A DNA stretch of 25,748 nt. It comes from an uncultured Erysipelotrichaceae bacterium. GTDB taxonomy: Bacteria; Bacillota_I; Bacilli_A; RF39; UBA660. Position numbers and translations under genes: made by a program. The stretch spans positions 1-25,748 of the forward strand of contig CACXFI010000063.1 in the NCBI GenBank assembly GCA_902766875.1. Direction: 5' to 3'. Shown one piece after another: positions 15,398 through 22,899 of this stretch (its first letter is position 1; each line of letters opens with the position of its first letter). The notes beneath the pieces are model-generated. The model had not been told where the DNA came from and did no database searches. It was given only the letters and a program-made list of their open reading frames with translations.

Positions 15398-15847
15398 TTA
15401 ACTATCTAAAGCTATAGCAAAAACTATAATAACAAGTCTCATTAATATCATATCTATTAACATAGACCTAGTTATAATCGTTATAAATCTAGGAGATTCC
15501 TTCTTCTTTCCTTCTACTATCTTTATCTTAAATAATTTTTTACCTAAAGTTTGTCCCTTATTTAAATATTGAAAAACAACAAAATATCCAATAAAAATAA
15601 CAACAGTAACTATATCACTAGGTAAAGATGCTTTCTCTAAATCATACATAATAGAAGTACTCTGATTAGCAAATTCTTCCATTGTCATTTCTCCACTCAT
15701 AGCCTTATTTTCAAGTTCTATTAATTGTTTATTCAAACTATCTACTTTAGTAGTGCTAATTCCCATAGTAACAATACCAACTATTAAACTAACTAACAAA
15801 TAATCAACACCAAAAGCTAAAAATCTTTTAAAAAATCCTGCATTCAT
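15398..15847 (-). CDS. RDD-family membrane protein, N-terminal part, ends at an in-frame TAA
   Basis: A 149-aa piece with three hydrophobic segments: FLAFGVDYLLVSLIVGIVTMGI near the start, IVTVVIFIGYFVVFQYL, and a C-terminal LIDMILMRLVIIVFAIAL. The conserved first motif (FFKRFLAFGVDYLL, the R and D of RDD) and LNKGQTLGKKLFKIKIV are clear. I start it at ATG 15847 with AGGTGGTGA six bases upstream, not at the GTG codons before it. It stops at 15398-15400, before the final helix and HD...VV motif that full-length relatives carry; those follow in the same frame at 15260-15388. Function of RDD proteins is largely unknown; some are transporters. Between dus and lysS in one operon. Confidence 0.8.
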   Translation of the reverse strand: MNAGFFKRFLAFGVDYLLVSLIVGIVTMGISTTKVDSLNKQLIELENKAMSGEMTMEEFANQSTSIMYDLEKASLPSDIVTVVIFIGYFVVFQYLNKGQTLGKKLFKIKIVEGKKKESPRFITIITRSMLIDMILMRLVIIVFAIALDS

Positions 15848-15864
15848 ATAAATCACCACCTATA

Positions 15865-16848
15865 TTATATACTATTTTTTAAATCTTTTAAATAGCTATC
15901 CATTAACTTCTTAACTTCATCTATAGTTTTTAATTTCATTAGTTGCTTCTTAATATCTGTAGCCCTAGGCATTCCTTTAAGATACCAAGCTATATGACTA
16001 CGCATTTCAAGTACACATACCTTTTCTACTTTTATTTTACTTAGATAATCCATATGCTTTAAACACATCATAATTCTTTCTTCATAACTAGGTTTATTCA
16101 TAATAATACCCTTATCAAAATAATTAACCAAATCTCTAATAAGCCAAGGATTACCTAAACAACCCCTACCTATCATAATAGCATCACAACCAGTATATTC
16201 AAACATATATTTAGCACTATCTATATCTACAATATTACCATTACCAATAACAGGTATACTAACATTTTCTTTAACTTGTTTAATAATATCTAAATCAGGC
16301 TTACCACTATATCCCTGACTCCTAGTTCTAGGATGTACACAAATAGCACTAGCGCCAGCCTCTTCACATATCTTAGCCACTTCTACAGCATTAATACTAT
16401 TACTATCCCATCCACTTCTGATTTTAACCGTAACAGGTACTGGAACAGCTTCTACTACAGCTTTAACTATTTCCCTAATCTTCTCTGGATTTTTAAGTAA
16501 TGCCGATCCAGCTTGTGCTCTAACTGCTACCTTAGGTACAGGACATCCCATATTAATATCTATAATATCAGGTTTCATAAGGTTATAGATAATCTTAGCT
16601 GCCTTAACAAAACTATCAACATCACTACCAAATATTTGTTGAGTAATAGGTCTTTCTATTTCTTCCATATATAACATTTCTTTAGTCCTCTCACTATTAT
16701 ATACTAAAGCCTTATCACTAACCATTTCAGCATATATAAGTCCACAACCCATTTCCTTAATAATTTTTCTAAAAGCACTATTACAAATACCAGCCATAGG
16801 AGCTAAAACAATATTATTTTTAATTTCTACATTCCCAATCTTAAACAT
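15865..16848 (-). CDS. dus: tRNA-dihydrouridine synthase
   Basis: Flavin enzyme that reduces uridine to dihydrouridine in tRNA loops. The 327-aa length is typical of the DusB-like branch of Firmicutes. The N-terminus has VLAPMAGICNSAFR, the FMN barrel start. NMGCPVPKVAVRAQAGSALL contains the catalytic cysteine C102. IRSGWD, ICVHPRTRSQGYSGKPD and MIGRGCLGNPW are conserved barrel motifs that contact flavin and tRNA. It is the first gene of the dus-RDD-lysS operon; the RDD start follows after 17 bases. The ribosome binding site (AAGTGGTGA) is moderate. Confidence 0.95.
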   Translation of the reverse strand: MFKIGNVEIKNNIVLAPMAGICNSAFRKIIKEMGCGLIYAEMVSDKALVYNSERTKEMLYMEEIERPITQQIFGSDVDSFVKAAKIIYNLMKPDIIDINMGCPVPKVAVRAQAGSALLKNPEKIREIVKAVVEAVPVPVTVKIRSGWDSNSINAVEVAKICEEAGASAICVHPRTRSQGYSGKPDLDIIKQVKENVSIPVIGNGNIVDIDSAKYMFEYTGCDAIMIGRGCLGNPWLIRDLVNYFDKGIIMNKPSYEERIMMCLKHMDYLSKIKVEKVCVLEMRSHIAWYLKGMPRATDIKKQLMKLKTIDEVKKLMDSYLKDLKNSI

Positions 16849-16884
16849 CTAATTCACCACTTGTTATATTCTAACACAATAAAT

Positions 16885-16915
16885 AAAAAAAAGCTATAAA
16901 TATTAACTTACAGCT
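16885..16915 (-). terminator. Terminator overlapping the end of the PrsW-like gene
   Basis: Read leftwards AGCTGTAA can pair with TTATAGCT (one G-U pair) around an eight-base loop, followed by eight T's. The upstream arm overlaps the PrsW stop codon. Confidence 0.65.
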
Positions 16916-17675
16916 ATAGATTCTTATTACCACAATAAGTACAGTAATTAGTATTACACTCTTTACCACAATTTCTACAATATCTAACTTTATTAATAAG
17001 AAATTTGTTGTTATTAGATTCATTTTTAACAATACTAATACTAATACTAAATAGAACTATTATATATATAAACCATAATAAATAAAACCATAAATTATGA
17101 GTAAATATGAAAAAATCATATAAAGTATGCAAAATAGTAGGCATTAAGATACTAAGAAATAAATATTTATTTTCATTATTATCTTTTATAATATTAGAAT
17201 TTTTAGCTCTGCCTAAGTAATATCCCATTATAATACCATAACAAGCATGACCAGGTACTGCACAAAACGCTCTTAAAACTCCAGTACCAGCGCCATAAAA
17301 TAATACAAACAATAAATTTTCTAAACAAGCAAATCCCAATGAAGAAAATGTAGTATATACAATAGCATCGTATTTTTCATCAAATTCTTTATTATTATAA
17401 CAAAAATATCTAACTACAATCCACTTAAAGAATTCTTCTATCAAAGCAACGCCAAAGAAAACTGACAAAAACAAAGTTATATAATTCGAATAATTATCTG
17501 TTGAAAAAAAGTTATCTAAAGAAACCTCTAATATAAATACAGGTATAACTGTTAATACCCCAAACCAAAAAATTTTTTTAAGTAATTCTCTAGGTTCACT
17601 ATTTTTATCTTTACCATATATATATTTTAATATAAAAATAATAGGAATTACCGCAATTAATACTAATATTCTCAT
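16914..17675 (-). CDS. PrsW-family intramembrane metalloprotease with C-terminal zinc ribbon
   Basis: A 253-aa multipass membrane protein with all four PrsW motifs: E80-E81-FFK84, F115-ACLEN120, H143 in PGHACYGIIMG, and H183-TLYD187. In Bacillus PrsW starts regulated proteolysis of anti-sigma factor RsiW; related CPBP-like proteins process other membrane substrates. After the last helix a short tail carries CRNCGKECNTNYCTYCGNK (C233, C236, C245, C248), a CxxC-CxxC zinc ribbon, with an extra Cys at 240. The ribbon on the C-terminus suggests a bound metal and perhaps a redox- or metal-sensing regulatory tail. No sigma factor or anti-sigma gene is adjacent. Ribosome binding site GAGGAGTT lies nine bases upstream. 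Confidence 0.85.
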   Translation of the reverse strand: MRILVLIAVIPIIFILKYIYGKDKNSEPRELLKKIFWFGVLTVIPVFILEVSLDNFFSTDNYSNYITLFLSVFFGVALIEEFFKWIVVRYFCYNNKEFDEKYDAIVYTTFSSLGFACLENLLFVLFYGAGTGVLRAFCAVPGHACYGIIMGYYLGRAKNSNIIKDNNENKYLFLSILMPTILHTLYDFFIFTHNLWFYLLWFIYIIVLFSISISIVKNESNNNKFLINKVRYCRNCGKECNTNYCTYCGNKNL

Positions 17676-17712
17676 AACATTAACTCCTCTATTATTAATA
17701 TAACATAAATAT

Positions 17713-17738
17713 AAAAAAAAGACTACTAAGTAGTCTTT
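17713..17738 (-). terminator. Terminator after hsp20
   Basis: Nine-base stem AAAGACTAC (17718-17726) / GTAGTCTTT (17730-17738) with a TAA loop, followed leftwards by eight T's. It lies three bases past the hsp20 stop. Confidence 0.85.
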
Positions 17739-17741
17739 AAA

Positions 17742-18152
17742 TTATTTAATATCAATAGTTTTTTTAGATGATTTTTCTTCTGTTTTAGGTATAGTAATTT
17801 TTAACATTCCTTTAACAAATTCAGCATCAATATTTTCTAAATCAACATCACTTCCTAAATTAAATGATCTAGAAAAAGTACCACAAAATCTTTCTCTTCT
17901 AATATAATTCTTACTCTCATCATTCTCTTCTTTTTCTTTTGAAGCTGTAACAGTAAGAACATCCTTATCTACTTCTATAGAAATATCTTTCTTATCATAT
18001 CCAGGAATATCCATTTCTATATTGTATTTACCATCTTTTTCATAAATATCACATTTCATTTGATTGCTTCTACTAAATCTATCTACAGAAGGAATAAAAT
18101 CATCAAAAAAATCATCAATATCATATCTTTTTGGCATAAATCTCATATTCAT
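17742..18152 (-). CDS. Small heat-shock protein (Hsp20/alpha-crystallin)
   Basis: A 136-aa ATP-independent holdase that binds unfolding proteins in the cytoplasm. The short N-terminal arm (FDDFIPSVDRFSRSNQM) precedes the alpha-crystallin domain: MKCDIYEKDGKYNIEMDIPGYDKKDISIEV, then RRERFCGTFSRSFNLG and the signature GMLKITIPK. The C-terminus carries an IDI (I-x-I) oligomerisation tripeptide. Start at 18152 has AAGGA five bases before it; a second ATG lies two codons further in. It stands alone between terminators, under a sigma-A promoter overlapped by a CIRCE-like operator, as expected for a stress-induced gene. Confidence 0.93.
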   Translation of the reverse strand: MNMRFMPKRYDIDDFFDDFIPSVDRFSRSNQMKCDIYEKDGKYNIEMDIPGYDKKDISIEVDKDVLTVTASKEKEENDESKNYIRRERFCGTFSRSFNLGSDVDLENIDAEFVKGMLKITIPKTEEKSSKKTIDIK

Positions 18153-18171
18153 TACCGTCCTTTCAATTATA

Positions 18172-18199
18172 AGTATAGCACTATTTTAGCAATTGTCAA
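18172..18199 (-). promoter_or_regulatory. Sigma-A promoter of hsp20
   Basis: Read leftwards TTGACA (18199-18194), 16 bases, TATACT (18177-18172). The -35 lies inside the CIRCE-like operator, so a bound repressor would block RNA polymerase. Confidence 0.75.
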
Positions 18200-18214
18200 T
18201 ATCAATTGCTAAAA
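18184..18214. promoter_or_regulatory. CIRCE-like operator (HrcA-type) of hsp20
   Basis: TTTTAGCAATTG (18184-18195) and CAATTGCTAAAA (18203-18214) are perfect 12-base inverted repeats around seven bases. Framed as TTAGCAATT-N9-AATTGCTAA it has the exact geometry of the CIRCE element, TTAGCACTC-N9-GAGTGCTAA, sharing the outer six bases (TTAGCA/TGCTAA) of each arm and differing in the inner three. It covers the -35 of the hsp20 promoter. HrcA or a related heat-shock repressor is the likely ligand. Confidence 0.7.
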
Positions 18215-18230
18215 TTCTCTAAAACTTGAC

Positions 18231-18256
18231 AAAAAAACTTATCATTTATGATAAGT
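18231..18256 (-). terminator. Terminator of the rplI-dnaB-walJ-rlmH operon
   Basis: Eight-base stem ACTTATCA (18237-18244) / TGATAAGT (18249-18256) with a four-base loop, followed leftwards by seven T's. The stem encodes the last rlmH codons and carries tandem stops TGA TAA. Confidence 0.8.
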
Positions 18257-18676
18257 TTCATTATTTAATATTTTAAAACATCTATATATTTGTTCTAATA
18301 ATATTAATCTAAACAACCCATGTGGAAAAGTCATCTTTGAAAAAGATAATTTATAATTAGATAAAGATTTTACATCATCATGTAATCCATAACTACCACC
18401 AATAATAAAAGTAATACAATTATTAGTAATAAATGTTTTATCTATTTTATCAGCTAATTCTATAGAACTAATATTATTTCCTTCTATTTCCAATGTAATA
18501 ATATAATCTTTAGAATTAATATTTTTTAATATTAATTCCCTTTCTCTATTAATATCACTATCCATAACTTCAATAATTTCTATTTTATGATATTTATTAA
18601 TCCTTTTAATGTAATCTTCAATTCCATCTTTTAAATAATTTTCCTTAATTTTACCAACACAAATTATTTTTATCAT
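18242..18676 (-). CDS. rlmH: 23S rRNA (pseudouridine-1915 N3)-methyltransferase
   Basis: SPOUT-fold enzyme that methylates pseudouridine 1915 of 23S rRNA in helix 69 of assembled ribosomes. At 144 aa it is somewhat shorter than the usual 155-160. The N-terminus MIKIICVGKIKENYLKDGIEDYIKRI, the AdoMet-binding knot FIIGGSYGLHDDV, and the C-terminal FPHGLFRLILLEQIYRCFKILNNETYHK are all conserved; the YHK ending is diagnostic. Ribosome binding site AGGAGG is strong. It is the last gene of an operon after walJ, as in Bacillus and Staphylococcus. The stop is TGA followed immediately by TAA, both inside a terminator stem. Confidence 0.95.
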   Translation of the reverse strand: MIKIICVGKIKENYLKDGIEDYIKRINKYHKIEIIEVMDSDINRERELILKNINSKDYIITLEIEGNNISSIELADKIDKTFITNNCITFIIGGSYGLHDDVKSLSNYKLSFSKMTFPHGLFRLILLEQIYRCFKILNNETYHK

Positions 18677-18693
18677 ATTTCCTCCTAAAGAAA

Positions 18694-18714
18694 GCAGAAA
18701 TAATTTATTTCTGC
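18694..18714 (-). terminator. Weak hairpin between walJ and rlmH
   Basis: Nine-base stem GCAGAAATA (18694-18702) / TATTTCTGC (18706-18714) with a three-base loop directly after the walJ stop. Read leftwards the tail is TTTCTTTAGG, a poor U tract that runs into the rlmH ribosome binding site. It may attenuate or protect the message instead of ending it. Confidence 0.5.
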
Positions 18715-18716
18715 CA

Positions 18717-19475
18717 TTATATTTCTATAAAATCTGTAATATCATTTTGAGAAGTAACTATAATATTGTTAACATGTTTATTATCATCTTCTAATCTAGT
18801 AATTAATTCATTATATGCTAAATCACTAGTATTATTTTTTTCAGATAAATGAGCAAGTAAAACATAATCAGTATTTTTACCAACAAACATGCTAATATAT
18901 CTACTTGCATCATAATTAGATAAATGACCTTTATCACTATAAATTCTTTGTTTTAAATGAGACGGATAAGGGCCATTAGTAAGCATTTCTATATCATGAT
19001 TACTTTCCATTATATATAAATTTTTATTTTCTAATTTTTTATAATACTTTTGGTTAATATAACCAGTATCAGTAATTTGAACCATGGAGCTATGATCATC
19101 ATATAAAATAAAGCCTCTAGAATCAACAGCATCATGACTAGTTTTAATAGTTTCAATTTTAATATCACCAACACAAAAATCATCATCATCAATTAAAACA
19201 TATTTTTTTATAAAACTTAACTCTTTTAACATACCTTTAGTCAAATATACAGGAATATCATTCTTTTTCAAAAAAACTTCTAATCCTCCAACATGATCTT
19301 TATGTGTATGTGATATAAGTATACCATCTAAGCTACTAGCATCTACATTTATTTCCTTTAATTTATTTGTAACATATTTACAAGTATTACCCAAATCAAT
19401 TAATAATCTTGAATTGTTACTTTCAACATATGTGGTATTACCTTTACTACCACTACCTAAAACACAAACCTTCAT
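18717..19475 (-). CDS. walJ: WalJ/YycJ-like metallo-beta-lactamase-fold hydrolase
   Basis: A 252-aa protein with the metal-binding HTHKDH (H56, H58, D60, H61) and N-terminal LGSGSKGNTTYVES typical of YycJ/WalJ. Later motifs are SHD near residue 113, TDTGY, SNHD and a downstream AHLSEKNN. In Bacillus and Staphylococcus walJ lies in the walRK operon and affects cell-wall and DNA-replication coordination; it is a predicted nuclease or phosphodiesterase. Here walRK is absent, but the link to rlmH and the replication gene dnaB is kept. Its ATG overlaps the stop of the upstream M23 peptidase gene (TAATG, one base), so translation is coupled. Confidence 0.9.
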   Translation of the reverse strand: MKVCVLGSGSKGNTTYVESNNSRLLIDLGNTCKYVTNKLKEINVDASSLDGILISHTHKDHVGGLEVFLKKNDIPVYLTKGMLKELSFIKKYVLIDDDDFCVGDIKIETIKTSHDAVDSRGFILYDDHSSMVQITDTGYINQKYYKKLENKNLYIMESNHDIEMLTNGPYPSHLKQRIYSDKGHLSNYDASRYISMFVGKNTDYVLLAHLSEKNNTSDLAYNELITRLEDDNKHVNNIIVTSQNDITDFIEI

Positions 19476-21004
19476 TAGTATAAAGTAAGTGGATCAAATG
19501 CAGTATAATTCCAAGTAGCAGGACTTCCATGAGAAACAGCAAAATGCAAGTGAGTTCCACCAGTAGGATTATAAGAAGAAGGTATAGGATAAACATTTCC
19601 AGTATTACCCATAGTTCCTATCTTAGTTCCTCTTTCCACTGTATCTCCATCTTTAACATTAACATAAGTCATATGCATATATATAGTATATAAATTATTA
19701 ATGTTATGATTTATAATAACATAATTACCTCTACCACCATTACATGAAGTATATCCTGGAGAACATCCCATTCTAGCTTGAACTATAGTACCATTGTTAG
19801 CAGCATAAATATTACTACCATGTCCAGGTCCTGTTATATCAATAGCAGCATGCATAGTTCCCCATCTATACCCATAATAAGTAGATATAGTATAAGGTCT
19901 CTCTGTAGGCCATGCCCAATAATCCAAATCTGCTATATGTCTAGCCTTTCTACTTCCTTTAACAATTATTTTACTAACAGACGGTGTTATTTCTACAGAA
20001 GAAACGTTTCTAGAATCCATAAGTTGTCCATTAATATATTGTAATTTCTTAGTTACTCTATCCATTCCATCTTCTCCATTTTGTATAGTTTCTTCATAAA
20101 CAGTTAATTGTTTTTCATCGTACTGAGTTTCAATAGAATAATGATGAACTTCATCACTAACGCTATGGACAACTTCCTCCACACTAACAACTGGATTTAC
20201 AAGTCCTACAACAACTTCCTGTCCTGCATATAGTAAAGTATTCTCACTATTAAAAGAAGGATTTGCAATTAGAAATTCATTAACATTCAATTTATTTGCA
20301 TTAGCAACATCACTAATAGTATCTCCCTCTTTTACTATATAAGTACCCTGTTTATCAGTAGTATTATATAAAAGATATTTAGATAAATCTTCACTATTAG
20401 TAAAGATTAAATTATCAGTAGAAACATAATCATTTTTATAAGTTATTTCCTCTTCTAATCCAATACTTTCAATCATAGTCCCAGTTTCTTTAATTTCTGC
20501 TTGAGTACCATTAACATAATTATCGTACTCTTCTTCTCCAACAAAGGCTCTAATCATTTGATCAACAGCTTCATCAAAAATATCTTTATTTAAAACATAG
20601 ATAACTTTTTCTTTATAATCTTCTTTTTTTGGATTATTAATCATAACTTTAACACATTTAATAGTAAATTTTTTCTTATTTATTAATTTATTATAAACAT
20701 CAGCATTAGTATCATAACTATTATTATAAGTATAAACTTTTTTTACAGTAACTCCATCAGGTAAATATACTTTATTAACACCATACTTATCTTTTATAGA
20801 TTTTTCTTTATCATTAATAAAATCATCAAACTCTTTATCGTCAGATACAGTACCAATAACACCACCATCTAAATAAACCTTATAAGCCACTAATGCTTGA
20901 TTGCTTTTTTTATCAGTAAAACCAAAAGTAAAAACTACTACAGATATTATTATAATTAAGACAATAGATGTAATTGACATCTTATTTTGCAATATTACCA
21001 CCAT
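19475..21004 (-). CDS. LysM-G5-M23 peptidoglycan endopeptidase, membrane-anchored
   Basis: A 509-aa exported protein. One N-terminal helix (about 10-29) is a signal anchor. A long spacer of unknown fold follows (40-205), then a LysM wall-binding domain (YIVKEGDTISDVANANKLNVNEF, about 222-267), a G5 domain (about 275-350), and an M23 peptidase domain (about 370-505) with H385-x3-D389, and HLH (H485, H487). M23 enzymes cut peptide cross-bridges. All expected zinc ligands are present. The start is unsettled: 21004 overlaps dnaB by 23 bases and has AAGGG directly before it, TTG 20992 has a GGTGG site, and ATG 20980 follows the dnaB stop by one base. It sits between dnaB and walJ in one operon, linking wall cleavage to replication genes. 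Confidence 0.9.
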   Translation of the reverse strand: MVVILQNKMSITSIVLIIIISVVVFTFGFTDKKSNQALVAYKVYLDGGVIGTVSDDKEFDDFINDKEKSIKDKYGVNKVYLPDGVTVKKVYTYNNSYDTNADVYNKLINKKKFTIKCVKVMINNPKKEDYKEKVIYVLNKDIFDEAVDQMIRAFVGEEEYDNYVNGTQAEIKETGTMIESIGLEEEITYKNDYVSTDNLIFTNSEDLSKYLLYNTTDKQGTYIVKEGDTISDVANANKLNVNEFLIANPSFNSENTLLYAGQEVVVGLVNPVVSVEEVVHSVSDEVHHYSIETQYDEKQLTVYEETIQNGEDGMDRVTKKLQYINGQLMDSRNVSSVEITPSVSKIIVKGSRKARHIADLDYWAWPTERPYTISTYYGYRWGTMHAAIDITGPGHGSNIYAANNGTIVQARMGCSPGYTSCNGGRGNYVIINHNINNLYTIYMHMTYVNVKDGDTVERGTKIGTMGNTGNVYPIPSSYNPTGGTHLHFAVSHGSPATWNYTAFDPLTLY

Positions 21005-22325
21005 CCCTTTTTATTGACAAAAACGTAGAAGTTCGCTTTTTAAAAAGCAAGTCTACAATACCAGTAGGCCCATTACGATGCTTAAGTAGAATTACCTGTA
21101 ATGGACTAGGAATAGAATCATCTTGAACCCCTTCAACTTCAGGAGCATGCAATGCTGCAACTATATCAGCATCCTGCTCTATTGAACCAGATTCTCTCAA
21201 ATCACTAAGTACTGGTTTTTTATCTTCTCTTTTTTCAACACTTCTAGATAACTGAGATAAAGCAACTACTGGAACATTAAGCTCTAAAGCCAAAGTTTTT
21301 AAACTTCTAGATATTTCAGAAACCTCTTGTTGCCTACTACCAGCATATTTACCAGAAGAATCAATCAATTGTAAATAATCTATAATTACAAGGCCCAATC
21401 CTTCACCTTGAGTAGCTAACTTCCTACATTTTGCTCTAATCTCAGAAGGAGTTACTCCACCATTATCATGAAAATACATATTTGTATCAGATAATTGACT
21501 CATAGCCTCGTTTACTCTTCTCCAATCATCATTTTCCAATCTACCTGTTTGTAACTTCTTATTATCAACTTGACCCAAACTACTAATCATTCTCATTATT
21601 AATTGTTCGGCTGGCATTTCCAAAGAAAATATAGCTATATTCTTTTTAGTAGACTTCGCAGCAGCACAAGCTATATTCAAAGCAAAAGCCGTTTTACCAA
21701 CAGCTGGTCTTGCTGCTACTATAACTAATTGTGTAGGGTGAAGACCTTCTGTAATAGAATCTAAGTCCATAAATCCAGTTGTTAACCCAGTTACTTTACC
21801 TTTATTTTTAGCTAAAGTTTCCAAATCTTCTTGAGTCTTTAACAACACATCCTTAACATTTCTAAAATCTTCAGTTTTTCTAGTTCGCGTTACATTTAAT
21901 ATATTTTTCTCAGCATTATCCACTACATCTGCTAATTCTATATTAGGATTATTAGCTTCAGCAATAATATTAGTAGCAGTTTCTATCATTTTCCTAAGAG
22001 TATATTTTTCTACTACTATATCAATATAATAATTAATATTAGCCCCTGTTGCAACCCCATTAACTATCTCTGTTAGATATTCAACACCACCTACTTGATT
22101 AATAAGATTTTTATCAACAAGTTCTGCCACAACAGTATCTATATCGACAGGTTTTCTATCCTCAAACAAATTCTTTATAGTACCAAAAATAACACCATTT
22201 TTATCAAGATAAAAAAATTCTTTATCAACTTCTTCACAAGCTTGTTGCAACGCCCCATAAGACCAAAAAACACTACCAATTAGTCCTTTTTCAGCCTCCA
22301 AATTATGAGGTAATCCATTATTCAT
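20982..22325 (-). CDS. dnaB: Replicative DNA helicase DnaB (DnaC of Bacillus)
   Basis: Hexameric 5'-3' helicase at the replication fork. The 447-aa length is normal. The N-terminal domain starts LPHNLEAEKGLIGSVFW, a helical linker follows (about 110-180), then the RecA-like motor with Walker A ARPAVGKTA (205-213), Walker B LVIIDYLQLI, an SQLSRSVEKR loop, SDLRESGSIEQDAD and the C-terminal LLKHRNGPTG arginine-finger region. No intein interrupts it. It starts eight bases after rplI, the classical rplI-dnaB pairing in Firmicutes, with AGGTGAGG as ribosome binding site. Its 3' end overlaps or abuts the M23 peptidase gene. Confidence 0.97.
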   Translation of the reverse strand: MNNGLPHNLEAEKGLIGSVFWSYGALQQACEEVDKEFFYLDKNGVIFGTIKNLFEDRKPVDIDTVVAELVDKNLINQVGGVEYLTEIVNGVATGANINYYIDIVVEKYTLRKMIETATNIIAEANNPNIELADVVDNAEKNILNVTRTRKTEDFRNVKDVLLKTQEDLETLAKNKGKVTGLTTGFMDLDSITEGLHPTQLVIVAARPAVGKTAFALNIACAAAKSTKKNIAIFSLEMPAEQLIMRMISSLGQVDNKKLQTGRLENDDWRRVNEAMSQLSDTNMYFHDNGGVTPSEIRAKCRKLATQGEGLGLVIIDYLQLIDSSGKYAGSRQQEVSEISRSLKTLALELNVPVVALSQLSRSVEKREDKKPVLSDLRESGSIEQDADIVAALHAPEVEGVQDDSIPSPLQVILLKHRNGPTGIVDLLFKKRTSTFLSIKRDGGNIAK

Positions 22326-22333
22326 AGCCTCAC

Positions 22334-22774
22334 CTACTTCTCTATAAGTTCAATATCTAATTCCCCTATTACTTTCTTATGTAATTCTACTTTAACCAAA
22401 TGATGCCCCAAACTACTAATAGAACCATCAATCTTTATTTTCTTCTTATCTATATTATACCCTTTATTATTTAATTCTTCTGCTATTTGTTTAGAAGAAA
22501 TACTACCAAAAACCTTACCATTATTACATTTAACAATAAATTTCAATTTTTCTTTATCTAATTTACTTTTAATTTTATTAGCTTCTTTAATATCACTAGC
22601 TTCTTTCTCTTTAATATTTTCTAAATCTCTGTCTAATCTATCAGAGCTAGTTTTAGTATATTTAACAGCATATCCATTTTTAATAAGATAATTTATTGCA
22701 TACCCATCACTAACTTCTTTTATTTCATTAACTCTACCTTGCTTTTTTAAATCCTTAATAAAAATAACTTTCAT
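22334..22774 (-). CDS. rplI: Ribosomal protein bL9
   Basis: Large-subunit protein of 146 aa that binds 23S rRNA at the L1-stalk side. The N-terminal domain MKVIFIKDLKKQGRVNEIKEVSDGYAINYLIKNGYAV carries the conserved GY-A-x-NYLI/F motif. A long basic helix (about 45-75) connects to the C-terminal domain, which has NGKVFGSISSKQIAEEL and GHHLVKVELHKKV. First gene of the operon rplI-dnaB-M23-walJ-rlmH, with a good promoter upstream. The ribosome binding site GGTGGG is about nine bases from the ATG, slightly far. Confidence 0.96.
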   Translation of the reverse strand: MKVIFIKDLKKQGRVNEIKEVSDGYAINYLIKNGYAVKYTKTSSDRLDRDLENIKEKEASDIKEANKIKSKLDKEKLKFIVKCNNGKVFGSISSKQIAEELNNKGYNIDKKKIKIDGSISSLGHHLVKVELHKKVIGELDIELIEK

Positions 22775-22801
22775 ACAAAAACACCCACCTTCTTATAAAT
22801 A

Positions 22802-22830
22802 ATTATACTATTTATAAGTAATTATGTAAA
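22802..22830 (-). promoter_or_regulatory. Promoter for the rplI-dnaB operon
   Basis: Read leftwards TTTACA (22830-22825), exactly 17 bases, TATAAT (22807-22802). This is close to the ideal sigma-A promoter and lies 28 bases before the rplI start. Confidence 0.8.
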
Positions 22831-22873
22831 CAAAATTACAGCCAAATAACTAGTATTTTTCATAAATATAAAC

Positions 22874-22879
22874 TATAAT
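22874..22879 (+). promoter_or_regulatory. -10 element for the glycerophosphodiesterase gene
   Basis: TATAAT lies 21 bases before the start at 22900. The -35 position (about 22851-22856, TAGTAT) is poor, so the promoter is called from the -10 alone. Confidence 0.4.
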
Positions 22880-22899
22880 ATTAGAAAAAGGAGGCAATT

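Noticed and set aside
18242..18247. Recoded TGA (Mollicutes code) suggested by low GC and the TGA at the end of rlmH
   Set aside because: The TGA follows the diagnostic YHK ending and is itself followed by TAA. Conserved Trp positions elsewhere are TGG, and every core gene is full length under the standard code.
19778..22283. Plus-strand frames at 19778-20044 and 22095-22283
   Set aside because: Antisense to the M23 peptidase and DnaB domains, both of which are complete on the minus strand.
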